Source: Staphylotrichum longicolle (taxonomy: Eukaryota > Ascomycota > Sordariomycetes > Sordariales > Chaetomiaceae). Taken from it: DNA of 64,000 bases. Below are positions 56,094 to 64,000 of this stretch, piece by piece. Location of the stretch: positions 3,472,001 through 3,536,000 of the forward strand of contig JAHCVI010000004.1 of NCBI GenBank assembly GCA_019096155.1, in the 5' to 3' direction. The notes beneath the pieces are model-generated. The model searched no databases, was not told the DNA's origin, and saw nothing but the letters and a program-made list of their open reading frames with translations. The number at the start of each line of letters is the position of its first letter. The first letter of the stretch is position 1. The position numbers and the translations under genes are program-made.

Positions 56094-58015
56094 TTATTGC
56101 AAGAACTGGACCAGTGTCGTCAGCATCTCCCGCGTCTCCTTGCCCTCCTCCGACTCGACATCGATCCCATCAACCTGCTCCTGGATCGTCTCGCGGATGA
56201 CGGCAAAGGTCTCGTCCCTGTCGGCCAGCAAGGCCTGAATCTTCTTCTTAGCCCCGTCGTCCTCGGCAACCAGCCACGCCAGGATCACGTCGATGGTCTG
56301 CAGACAAAACAGCCCAGCATCCAGCCGCCGCGAGAACCACTCATCAGCCATCTCAATAATCCCGTCATCATCCATGGCTTCTTGCTCTTGTTTTATCTGC
56401 TCGTCCACGGCGCCCATGCGCGCAGCATACTCCCGCCGCAGCTTGACGAGCTTGTCCGTCTTTTCGTAGTCCTTCTCCACAAACTTGGCCAGCATGCGTA
56501 TCCGCTCGGCCGAGTCCGCCGGCAGCGACCGCAGCATCGACGCGAAGATGCCAAGGAGGTGCTCCGTCATCTGCTTGTCGTGCTTCTTCATAAATGTCGT
56601 AAACAGCGTCTTCAGCCCGCCCGCGTCCACAATCTTTTGGCACACGCCGGCCCCAGCCGACCCGCCCGCCGCATGGTCCAGCAGGCGCAACGCCGCCGGC
56701 TTGCTGAGCTTGCCCTCCTTGAGCATGATCAAGCACAGCTCCACGCCCTCGGCCTCGACAAACTTGGCCTTGCCCTCCGGCTCCGCCACGATGCTCGTCA
56801 ACGCCTCAAAGAGGTTCTCCATGTACTCCTCCTCATCCCCGCCCTTCTCGGGGTCCCGCTTCCGATACGCCGCCACCAGCTGCAGCATCGCGTCCACCGC
56901 CTCCAGCCCCGCCAGCCGCCTCCGGTTCTCCCTCGAACTCTGCACCAGAATCGCCAAGATCTCTGCCGCGTACTGCCTGTTCTGCCCGACCCCTCCCCCG
57001 TCCTCCTTCCTCCCCGCCCGCCCAATCAGCCACCGCAACAACCCCTCCTCCCCGCCCACCACCTCGGCCGTCTCCCGCCGCGAGCACAGATTCTCCACCA
57101 CCCCGAGCGCGCGGTACACCCCCTCGCGGTCCGCCTCCTCCTTCTCGTCCAGCCGCCCAAAGTTGCTGACCAGCAGCCCCAGCACGTCGGCCTCGACGAG
57201 CGCGTCCGCCAGGGCGCCCCACTGCGCCTCGGTCGCGTCCACGTCCTCGTCCGTCAGCTCGCCGATGATCTCGACCGCGTCGAGCGCGATGTCGGTGTTG
57301 TCGTGCGCCAGCAGGGCGACGAGGCTGCCGACGCAGCCCAGCCGCGCGAACTCCGGGTACAGGTCGGCGTGCTCGGAGAGGATGGACAGGGTCTTGATGG
57401 CCGCGTCGAGGTCGGCCTCCGAGTCGATGAACTTGGCCGGGTCGGACTCGTAGCGCGCGCGGAGCTCCGCGTTGCGGGTGATTTTCTTTTCGAAGGCGAG
57501 GGCGGTTTTCTTCAGCCAGGTGCTGTTGATGGGTTCGTCGGCGCCGGCGGTGCCTGTGCCGGTGCCCGTGGTGGTGGAGGTGGGGTCGTCGGGGATGTAG
57601 TCGAGGATCTCGCGCTCGGTGCGCGTGATGCCGCCGCCGAAGAAGCGACCTTCGGTGTCTTCGGTGGGGTCGTCCTCTTCAAAGTCGGCGTCGGGCGGCG
57701 GCGCGGAGGGGCCGTAGTCGCCTTCGGAGGCGTTGTCATCGTCGGGGGGTGGGAGGGGGCCGGCTTCGGTGTCGTCGTCGGAGATGTGGGCGTGGCGGGT
57801 GTTGGTGGAGGAGAGCTTGGCGGATTTGTAGACTTCGGCTGGGAGGGGTTAGATAGAAGAGCGTGACGTTAGGGGAAGGAGGAAACGTACTCGGATCACG
57901 GACGGGGTCCAGCTTGCGTTTGCTGGGGAGCCCGGATTTCTGGACGTGTTAGATGCTTCTGGCTGCGCAATTGGCTTGTTGGGCGTACCTTGAACAGCTC
58001 GTCTATGCTTGTCAT
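56094..58015 (-). CDS. beta-catenin-like protein 1 homologue (CTNNBL1/nuclear-associated protein)
   Basis: Exon 1 58015-57989 (MTSIDELFK), intron to 57940, exon 2 57939-57891, intron to 57839, exon 3 57838-56094; 606 aa. The N-terminal third is acidic and low-complexity with KRKLDPVRDP. The domain proper starts at TEREILDYIPDDP, with FEKKITRNAELRARYESDP and SEADLDAAIKTLS. An armadillo-like solenoid follows (LGCVGSLVALLAHDNTDIA, AVEIIGELTDEDV, VYRALGVVENL, AAGGSAGAGVCQKIVDAGG). The C-terminal part (EYAARMGAVDEQIKQEQEAM) matches CTNNBL1. In other eukaryotes this protein associates with the Prp19/CDC5L spliceosome complex. Frame is open throughout exon 3. Divergent from the histidine phosphatase at 58359. 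Confidence 0.93.
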
Positions 58016-58358
58016 GGTGGGTGGTGGATGGGGGTTGATGTGATGTTGGTGGTGTTTTTGGAGTTTCTTGGAGAGGCTGCGCAGCCTTGCAGTTTGGAGG
58101 TCGTCTGCATGAGTGGCCGGGATTCGCTGGCCGCTGTGGAAACTGTCGGAAAATGACGTCTCACACTGTGCGACTCCCAAGGGCATGCACAGTGGTTCAG
58201 CCCACCACTCGCCAGCACTCAGCCCCTGGCCCGCCCAAACATCAACGCCGTCTCACCAATGAGTCAACAAGTGTGATTTTTCGGCGTCAAAATTTGTTGG
58301 AGGTTGCTGTCATTTTTGGCTGAGTTGTAAATATATCCGCCATCGAATCTCATTCACC

Positions 58359-59290
58359 ATGCCACCGACCGTCATCCTCGTCCGGCATGCACAAGCCCTG
58401 CACAATGTTGACAATAAGTGCCCTTTCTCGCTTTGGATCCTTGACCGCTTTCTTCCCAATTCTAACATCTCCCACAAGACTACACCCTCCATGACCCCGA
58501 ACTGTCTGAACTCGGCCGGAAACAGTGCGCCGAGCTGAAAGCCAATCTCGTCCCGAGGATACCCAAAGACTTTGACGTCGGCCTCATCGTCGTCAGTCCC
58601 ATGAAACGGACCATTGAGACGGCCCTGCTTGCATTCGGTGAGCTCATCGAGAGAGGGGTACCTATCGTTGCCCACGCCGGTTGGCAAGGTATGCATTTGC
58701 ATTACTATTATTAACTTTTGCTATCCAACTTTTGGGACCAAATGCTATCATGCCCACCACTCCTACCCATACTCCTAACCCACAACTTGAACTTGATCCC
58801 CCTTCCACTCACCTCATGAACCCCCGAAAACCTACTAACCACCAACCCAGAGAACTCCACCCAACCCTGCGACGTCGGCTCCCCCCTCCCCTCCCTCCCG
58901 CCTCTCTTCCCCATGGTCGACTTCACCCCCGTCGACCCCGTCTTCCCAGACAAGACCTCCCCCGCGGGGTCCTTCTACGCCCACTCGCGCCGCGTCATCC
59001 TCGCCCGCGGCCGCGCCGTGCTGGACGACCTGCGCGCCCGCCCGGAAAAGGCCGTCCTCGTCGTGTCGCATTCCGGGTTCCTCCGCGTCGGCGTGACGGG
59101 GCGGTATTTCATGAATGCGGATTATCGGGTGTTTGAGTTTGATGAGAGTCGGGAGGAGGAAGGGGGCCTGAGGCAGTGGGAGGGGATGGAGAGCGCGGGG
59201 ATGGGGTGGAGTTGGGAGCAGCGGGTGGAGCTGGGGGACGGGTTGCCCGAGGAGGAGGAGGTCGTTGTTGATGGGGCGGTTGCGGAGTAA
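58359..59290 (+). CDS. histidine phosphatase (phosphoglycerate-mutase-like) family protein
   Basis: ATG 58359 leads into the catalytic strand TVILVRHAQALHNVDN with the phospho-accepting His (RHA). After a first intron, YTLHDPELSELGRKQC, LIVVSPMKRTIETALLAF and VPIVAHAGWQ follow. A second intron (donor GTATGC near 58690, acceptor CCAG near 58849) leads to ENSTQPCDVGS and VVSHSGFLRVGVTGRYFMNAD, which carries the second catalytic His, ending at TAA 59290. Likely a cytosolic phosphatase of unknown substrate. The first intron is odd: the only nearby GT (AATAA|GTGCC, ~58416) and the acceptor CACAAG (~58478) leave the frame off by one base, so a splice variant or small indel is present there. Confidence 0.82.
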
Positions 59291-59380
59291 GGTTGATAGC
59301 AAGGCTCGGCCCTACGATATCCTGTGTACCTTATTTGAAAGGTGAGGTTTCATGTCGTAGATGGGTTGGGGGCTTCCGTA

Positions 59381-60607
59381 TCAGTGTTGTTTCTTGGGCC
59401 GAAACCCCCGTTCCTTCATCTCCTCGTGCACCTTCCTCCATCTGTTGAAGAGTAAACCTGCTCCGTAGCAGTGCTTGACGTGCTGGTTGAAGCCCTCCCT
59501 CGACCACAGGTGGGAAGCCATGGCTGAGAACTTGGTTGCAACGCACCCGCCAAACGCGTCCTTGAGCTCTTGCTCCTCAACTTCCCTCGGCAGCTCATCA
59601 AACATGAAGAGCACGCGAGTGTACTCACAACCTTGACACCACCGACCCCAGTCTGCCTGGCCCTCACCGTCGACAAACGGAAAGCGGACGTGGCTTAAGC
59701 CCTGAAAGACGTTTGGCCAGAAATCGCGCATGGCCGGTATCAACTTGAAATTGAATATGGACGGAAAATCAGTCCTGTTGCGACCTTCCGGGACGCTGTG
59801 CCACGCGAAGTCGCTGGACACCCTTGGTTCCTCGAGCTTCGATGGGTCGACCGGGTGGCGCCACTTGAGGCCAAGCCGCAAGGACAACTCCATTGCCTGC
59901 TTGACACTCACCAGCGTTTGGGGTACACGCGACCAACACTCAAAGCCGATGTGCAGTCGTTGTGGCTCAAAGGGGTATCGTCCTGGCAATGTGCGGAGGG
60001 TTGGGAGCAACGCGTGGTGTTCTTCCTTCAGACCAAAGTAGCGCTCGATTTCGCCTTGTCTCCCAAGGCGGAAGATCAGCTTGCGGCTCAGGCACTCACC
60101 GCAGACACGCTCAGCGGTTAGCAAGAAAAGAAATGGACCGAACTCGCCGCAAGAAATGCAACCAGGGTCGAGAAGTGCCCGGTAGAGCGACGCGGCCGAG
60201 TGCTGGGCTAGGAGCCCAGTCTTTAAGAGCACACTGAGCGGTCCGGCCGCGTGCTTCATTACCTGCTCGTAGGCAGGGAGAGACTGAACAAGATTGTTGG
60301 CCGCTGCGGATGTCTGTGCAAAGCGGGACAAGGACTGAAAGTCGAGCGACTCGAGGGTAGGCACCAGGATGTCAGCTGGGAGACTGTTGAGGGTGCCCAG
60401 GCCCGTCGCGCTTTGGTGGGATACAGTTGAGGGTTTGACCAACGGCCGCCTCATGAGCTTGTCATAAGGAGTCCGCCATACTCTGGAGTACTGCCTGGGG
60501 TGGCAACCGGGGAAAGCCCCGAGGCGGACTATAACCCGACCGAACACTTCGTCGACCTCCTCTTGGGACGCCATAGTTTCTTGGTCTGCTGTGTTGTCTG
60601 TAGACAT
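59381..60607 (-). CDS. F-box-like protein
   Basis: An intron-free frame of 408 aa with ATG at 60607. An F-box-like segment lies at residues ~72-110: LNSLPADILVPTLESLDFQSL, then RFAQTSAAANNLVQSL. A cysteine-rich stretch (ISCGEFGPFLF...VCGECLSRKL) follows, common in fungal F-box proteins with a small zinc-like element. The C-terminal half is mixed alpha/beta with no known domain (WPNVFQGLSHVRFPFVDG). Probable SCF adaptor with unknown target. Convergent with the histidine phosphatase; stops are ~90 bases apart. Confidence 0.82.
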   Translation of the reverse strand: MSTDNTADQETMASQEEVDEVFGRVIVRLGAFPGCHPRQYSRVWRTPYDKLMRRPLVKPSTVSHQSATGLGTLNSLPADILVPTLESLDFQSLSRFAQTSAAANNLVQSLPAYEQVMKHAAGPLSVLLKTGLLAQHSAASLYRALLDPGCISCGEFGPFLFLLTAERVCGECLSRKLIFRLGRQGEIERYFGLKEEHHALLPTLRTLPGRYPFEPQRLHIGFECWSRVPQTLVSVKQAMELSLRLGLKWRHPVDPSKLEEPRVSSDFAWHSVPEGRNRTDFPSIFNFKLIPAMRDFWPNVFQGLSHVRFPFVDGEGQADWGRWCQGCEYTRVLFMFDELPREVEEQELKDAFGGCVATKFSAMASHLWSREGFNQHVKHCYGAGLLFNRWRKVHEEMKERGFRPKKQH

Positions 60608-60949
60608 GGAGTGAGCTCAAAATCCCAACGAGAGAACCTTGAAAACAGGAATTGGGTCCACAGAAGAAGCGCCTGGGCAGCTATTTATACGCAGCTGGCA
60701 TGCTGGACCGGACAACTCCAAGAGCCCGTGACGACGCGCTTCACTTCACGCAGGTGAGTGCATCTGCGACTCCTGCATCTCCGAGCCATCCCTTTCGTCA
60801 TCCGGTTCGGAAGCAGGCGGCCGTTGCTGTCTACAAACTTTCCCACTGAGTTCTCCCCAAACGCCGTATGCTTGTTCTTGACCATCTGGGGCACTGAGTT
60901 CCCTTCGCAAAGACCGGCTTCTGCCCATCAACACTCCCATCTGTATCTC
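60608..60949. other. intergenic
   Basis: Gap between two minus-strand genes: promoter of the F-box gene and 3' flank of the TMEM205-like gene. Nothing specific recognised. Confidence 0.4.
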
Positions 60950-61611
60950 CTACTCAACATCAACAACTAACCTTCCCGCTAACCTCCACCCATAAACCAC
61001 CATCGCTCCAATCGCAACCAAGTTCAGGTGAATAGCCATCGCATGGTCCCTTGCAAACATCCTCCTCAAGCGTTTCATATCCTGCGAGGGCTCATCACCC
61101 GCTTGACCCTGAGCTTTATCGCGCGTCTCTGCATCCACCCTGCATGTCAGCATGCATATGCTTTCCACTTCTATTCCACACGCCGGTTTTACCTCCCAAC
61201 AATGGCAAATCCTAAACTGACCTTGGTGAACAACATCCACCATCCCCCTCTGCGTCCTCGGCCCAAACACCACCATATTCAGGCCCGCCGCCGCGGTGGC
61301 CACGGCAAACGGAATCCAATCCGCCTTGTAACGGATCAGGGAAACGGGGCCGTGTGGCGGGAACGTGACTGCGCTGAGGACGAGGAGGAGTGTTTGTGTC
61401 CGGAAATAGACCGGGAAGATGCGCTTTTGAAGGGTGGTGAATGCCGAGCGGGGGAGCGCGCGGAAGGCGATCTTGGTGTTGACAAAGGTTTGGAAGAGGG
61501 TGGTGCCGAGGAGGGTTGAGTAGAGGAAGAGGTGCAGGGGTGGGGTGAGGGTGGTGAGGAGGGGGGGGGGAGGGTGGTGGTGGTGTTGTTGTTGATGATG
61601 TTGATGGGCAT
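60950..61611 (-). CDS. TMEM205-like (DUF4149) membrane protein, frame break in poly-C
   Basis: ATG at 61611 starts MPINIINNN and a Thr/Pro stretch. The family sequence then appears in another frame: LHLFLYSTLLGTTLFQTFVN, IAFRALPRSAFTTLQKRIFP, TQTLLLVLSAVTF, and VATAAAGLNMVVFGPRTQRG. A final segment, DMKRLRRMFARDHAMAIHLN followed by LVAIGAMVVYGWRLAG, ends near 60950. The change of frame coincides with a run of ten C on the coding strand (61570-61561), so one mis-called base there would restore a continuous protein. Four hydrophobic segments fit TMEM205-like membrane proteins of unknown biochemical role. The stretch between VVHQ and ETRDK may contain an intron, though the frame is open across it. 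The C-terminal end is approximate. Confidence 0.68.
61561..61570. repeat. homopolymer G10 (C10 on coding strand)
   Basis: Ten identical bases inside the TMEM205-like coding region, exactly where the frame changes. A likely site of length error or slippage. Confidence 0.85.
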
Positions 61612-62924
61612 GGTGGCGGCTGGGAATGTAAGGCGATTATACGTGAAGATAGCCTTGATACGCACTCTGAAGATGCCACGGTTATGGGTCTACTCCAAAA
61701 CATGCATTATGAAAACTGTTTTTTAAGTTTGAGAGATTCTGGGACCCCGAAGTATTTCGGTAAAAGCTGACTTTCTCATTGCCCACAACCTTGCCAAGAC
61801 TCCATTGCAATGACGCGTCAGGTCCACGGCTGAGAGCTAAGCATCAACAATGCCGAGCCCACTCGGAGCTTAGGGTTGTGGTTGAGTTGACAGCCTCGGG
61901 AATTCAGGGGTGAGCAAGTGCTTAGCTTGATTGGTCGAGGAGCGGGCACGAAGGGAGTGAAGACCAAGGGAGTAGAAACAACAAAAGGATAAACAGATGA
62001 GAGAAGATAAAAAGACCGAAATGACAATGGTGAAACAAGAAGGGAGAAAAGAAGATCACGATACAGGAAAATCCGAGTTGCGATAGTGGCATAGAGCAAA
62101 CAAATCGCAACTGCTTAGACAAGGCAATTACCAGCTGATTCCAGCTCATTTAAGGGTGCGCAGAGTTCGTTTGCTTGCGCATGCCGGCTCATAGGTCACA
62201 ATGCCTCAACACCTGAAGTGTACGTACTGTAAGTGTGAATGAATTTCATATGCACTGAGTGACAGTTTGACATGGCAGAGGAATGGGTTAAGGGGGCAAC
62301 TTCTGCCAGAAGTTACACTGCCGATTAGCAGGTTAATAATGACCCATGAGTTTGGTGCTGCCTACTGTCTCGTCGACCAACGTATAGGCGCACCAGTTAC
62401 AATCGAGATATCCAACTTTTGAATCTATCCCGAGCGTCCGACATTACGTCAATTCTCCTCAAGAGATGAACTAGACCAGATCGATGGTTAATATCTTTGT
62501 CATGTGAGTGCCGTTGGGAGTGCCGGAGCACCGAGTTCAGCTGTCCCAGCTATAGTCTTCCATCCTATGGTAGCTCATCCGCCCAGATATGTCCTGGATG
62601 GGGTACCGGTAAAATGCATGGAATTGACAACCCATCAAACTTGACCCTTCTGATAGGCCTGGATAATGTTGTCAATCTTTGCCCCACAGAGTCTTTATCA
62701 TAGCCCGGCACTTGGCTTCCCCAGGTTTCAAGAAAGGTAAGTCGCGGGGATGGCGATGTCTTGTCGTCGGGGATTTTTTAAGGGACGGCGGCTACCCGCT
62801 GCGGTCCGGTCCACTGAGTCCCCTTCTTGATTCTGTTGGCACTTTTGACGCTGTTATTCTGCACGTTTCTGTTTGCAGGCTTTCCTTGACTTACACCACA
62901 AGAGACACATTGACAACGTACACG
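61612..62924. other. intergenic, 1.3 kb
   Basis: No gene recognised. Moderately AT-rich purine-rich segment around 61,950-62,100. The last ~200 bases would carry the promoter and leader of the DUF1996 gene. Confidence 0.4.
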
Positions 62925-64000
62925 ATGCTGTGGCTGGGCCTACTGTCGCTGCCCGCCGCCGTTCAGGCGCAGGGCTTTAGCACCACCATGTTGCGGTTCG
63001 GCTGCTCCCAGATCACCATTGACCGCATCGATCCGTACGTGTTCACAGATGATCATTGACGGAACACTGGCTAACTTTGCCTAGCCTTGTCGAGCCGGGC
63101 AGCATCCCCTCTGCTCACGTTCACCAGATCGTCGGCGGCGTATGTGGTCACGTCCCTTACTTCGGTCTCCTCACTCACACTAGCAGAATGCCTTCAACGC
63201 CTCAATGGCCGTGACCGACGTCTCCAAGCTCGCCAGCTGCACTTCCTGCACTTTCGACCAGGATCTCTCCAACTACTGGACCGCCAACGTCTACTTCCGG
63301 GCTCGCAACGGCACATTCAAGCGCGTGCCGCAGATGGTCAACGACGCCATCGGCGCCGCCAACGCCGGCATCACCGTGTACTACACCGCTCCCGGCCCCA
63401 ACTCGGTTACTGCCTTTAAGCCGGTGCGCTTTCACCCCTGAGATATCCGAGCGTCTCATAGGGGCCGCTACTAACACGAGACTTGCTAGGGCTTCCGCAT
63501 GTTCTCCGGGGACGTCGCTCGGCGCGCACCAACCAACCTGGGCAAAAAGATCCAAAGCTGCTTCCGCTGCTACACCGGGCCCAACTTTGGCGGCAACACG
63601 TACTCGCCCTGCTTTGACCCGCAGCGCGACACCGAGAGCTTCCCGAAGACGCCGTGCCCTGGCGGTATCCGGTCGAGCGTCATCTTCCCCATGTGCGTCA
63701 CTATCCGATCCTCTCTGTCAGGAATCCGTGAGTGTGAAGATGCTGACGTGCTGTGCATTTAGCTGTTGGGACGGGAAGAACCTTGACTCGCCCAATCACA
63801 TGGACCACGTCGCGCACCCCGTTGACGGCCCGGCCTCGTTTGCCGTGGTTGATGCCAAGTGCCCGTCGACCCACCCGGTCAAGATCCCGCAGGTGCACTA
63901 TGAGGTATGCACATCAGTGCTTCAAACTTGACTCAAAAAAGCACGGAAGCTGACAATGTTAGATTGTCTGGGACACGACCAAGTTCAACAACAAGGCCGA
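62925..64000 (+). CDS. secreted DUF1996 protein, truncated by the window end
   Basis: Exons 62925-63034, 63085-63139, 63187-63423, 63490-63692, 63763-63904 and 63963 onward. A signal peptide (MLWLGLLSLPAAVQAQG) precedes the DUF1996 core: LRFGCSQITIDRIDPLVEPG, SAHVHQIVGGNAFN, CTSCTFDQDLSNYWTANVYF. Then come MFSGDVARR, the cysteine-containing segment GFRMF...SCFRCYTG, and CWDGKNLDSPNHMDHVAHP. The His-rich HVHQIVGG and NHMDHVAHP motifs are family hallmarks. DUF1996 proteins are secreted and fungus-specific, some linked to the cell wall; the biochemical role is unknown. All splice joins keep frame. The C-terminal part, often a Ser/Thr-rich or carbohydrate-binding tail, lies beyond the window. Confidence 0.9.

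Noticed and set aside
56097..57866. A 589-codon plus-strand frame across CTNNBL1
   Set aside because: Antisense shadow; composition reflects the reverse complement of the acidic and helical CTNNBL1 coding sequence.
61028..61519. Plus-strand 163-codon frame over the TMEM205-like gene
   Set aside because: Antisense shadow; the minus strand carries recognisable membrane-protein segments.

Overview
The window is nuclear DNA of a filamentous ascomycete. Genes carry short (about 45-130 nt) GT-AG introns, and coding sequence is GC-rich with C/G third positions. Typical Pezizomycotina families are present: HET-domain proteins, PTH11-like receptors, a GH71 mutanase, DUF1996, DUF7580. The GH45 endoglucanase resembles the Humicola insolens EG V enzyme closely by eye, and with the other families this points to Sordariomycetes, probably Chaetomiaceae (inference; no search was run).

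Layout. 0.9-16 kb: a PTH11-like receptor (+), a broken HET gene (-), arginyl-tRNA synthetase (+), a cytochrome P450 (+), a second rhodopsin-domain protein (+) and a type-B carboxylesterase (+). 16-20 kb: a frameshifted imine-reductase/6PGDH-like gene (+), the relict of a Zn2Cys6-type regulator (-) and an intact HET gene (-). 21-29 kb: a large Ser/Thr kinase (-), divergent from a DUF7580/HeLo-like protein (+), followed by a CorA-like two-helix membrane protein (+). Together with the HET genes this region looks like a fungal self/non-self or cell-death neighbourhood. 29.8-35 kb: two secreted proteins (a PAN-like cysteine-rich protein and the GH71 mutanase with CBM24 modules). 35-39.5 kb: small lineage-specific genes of unknown function, one carrying two in-frame TAG codons. 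39.8-48 kb: a third HET gene (+), a secreted cupredoxin (-), an F-box protein (-) and the GH45-CBM1 endoglucanase (-).

49.7-59.3 kb is the conserved housekeeping core: RPB2 (+), PET117 (-), V-ATPase subunit G (+), CTNNBL1 (-) and a histidine phosphatase (+). PET117/VMA10 and CTNNBL1/phosphatase share divergent promoters. 59.4-64 kb: an F-box protein (-), a TMEM205-like protein (-) and a secreted DUF1996 protein (+) cut by the window end.

Several genes carry single-base frame breaks, often in GC-rich or homopolymer DNA (P450, esterase, HET at 3 kb, imine reductase, the 38 kb gene, TMEM205-like). The long housekeeping genes are clean. Whether these breaks are assembly indels or real decay cannot be decided from sequence alone, and each entry says so. 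No rRNA, convincing tRNA, CRISPR array or intact transposon was recognised.
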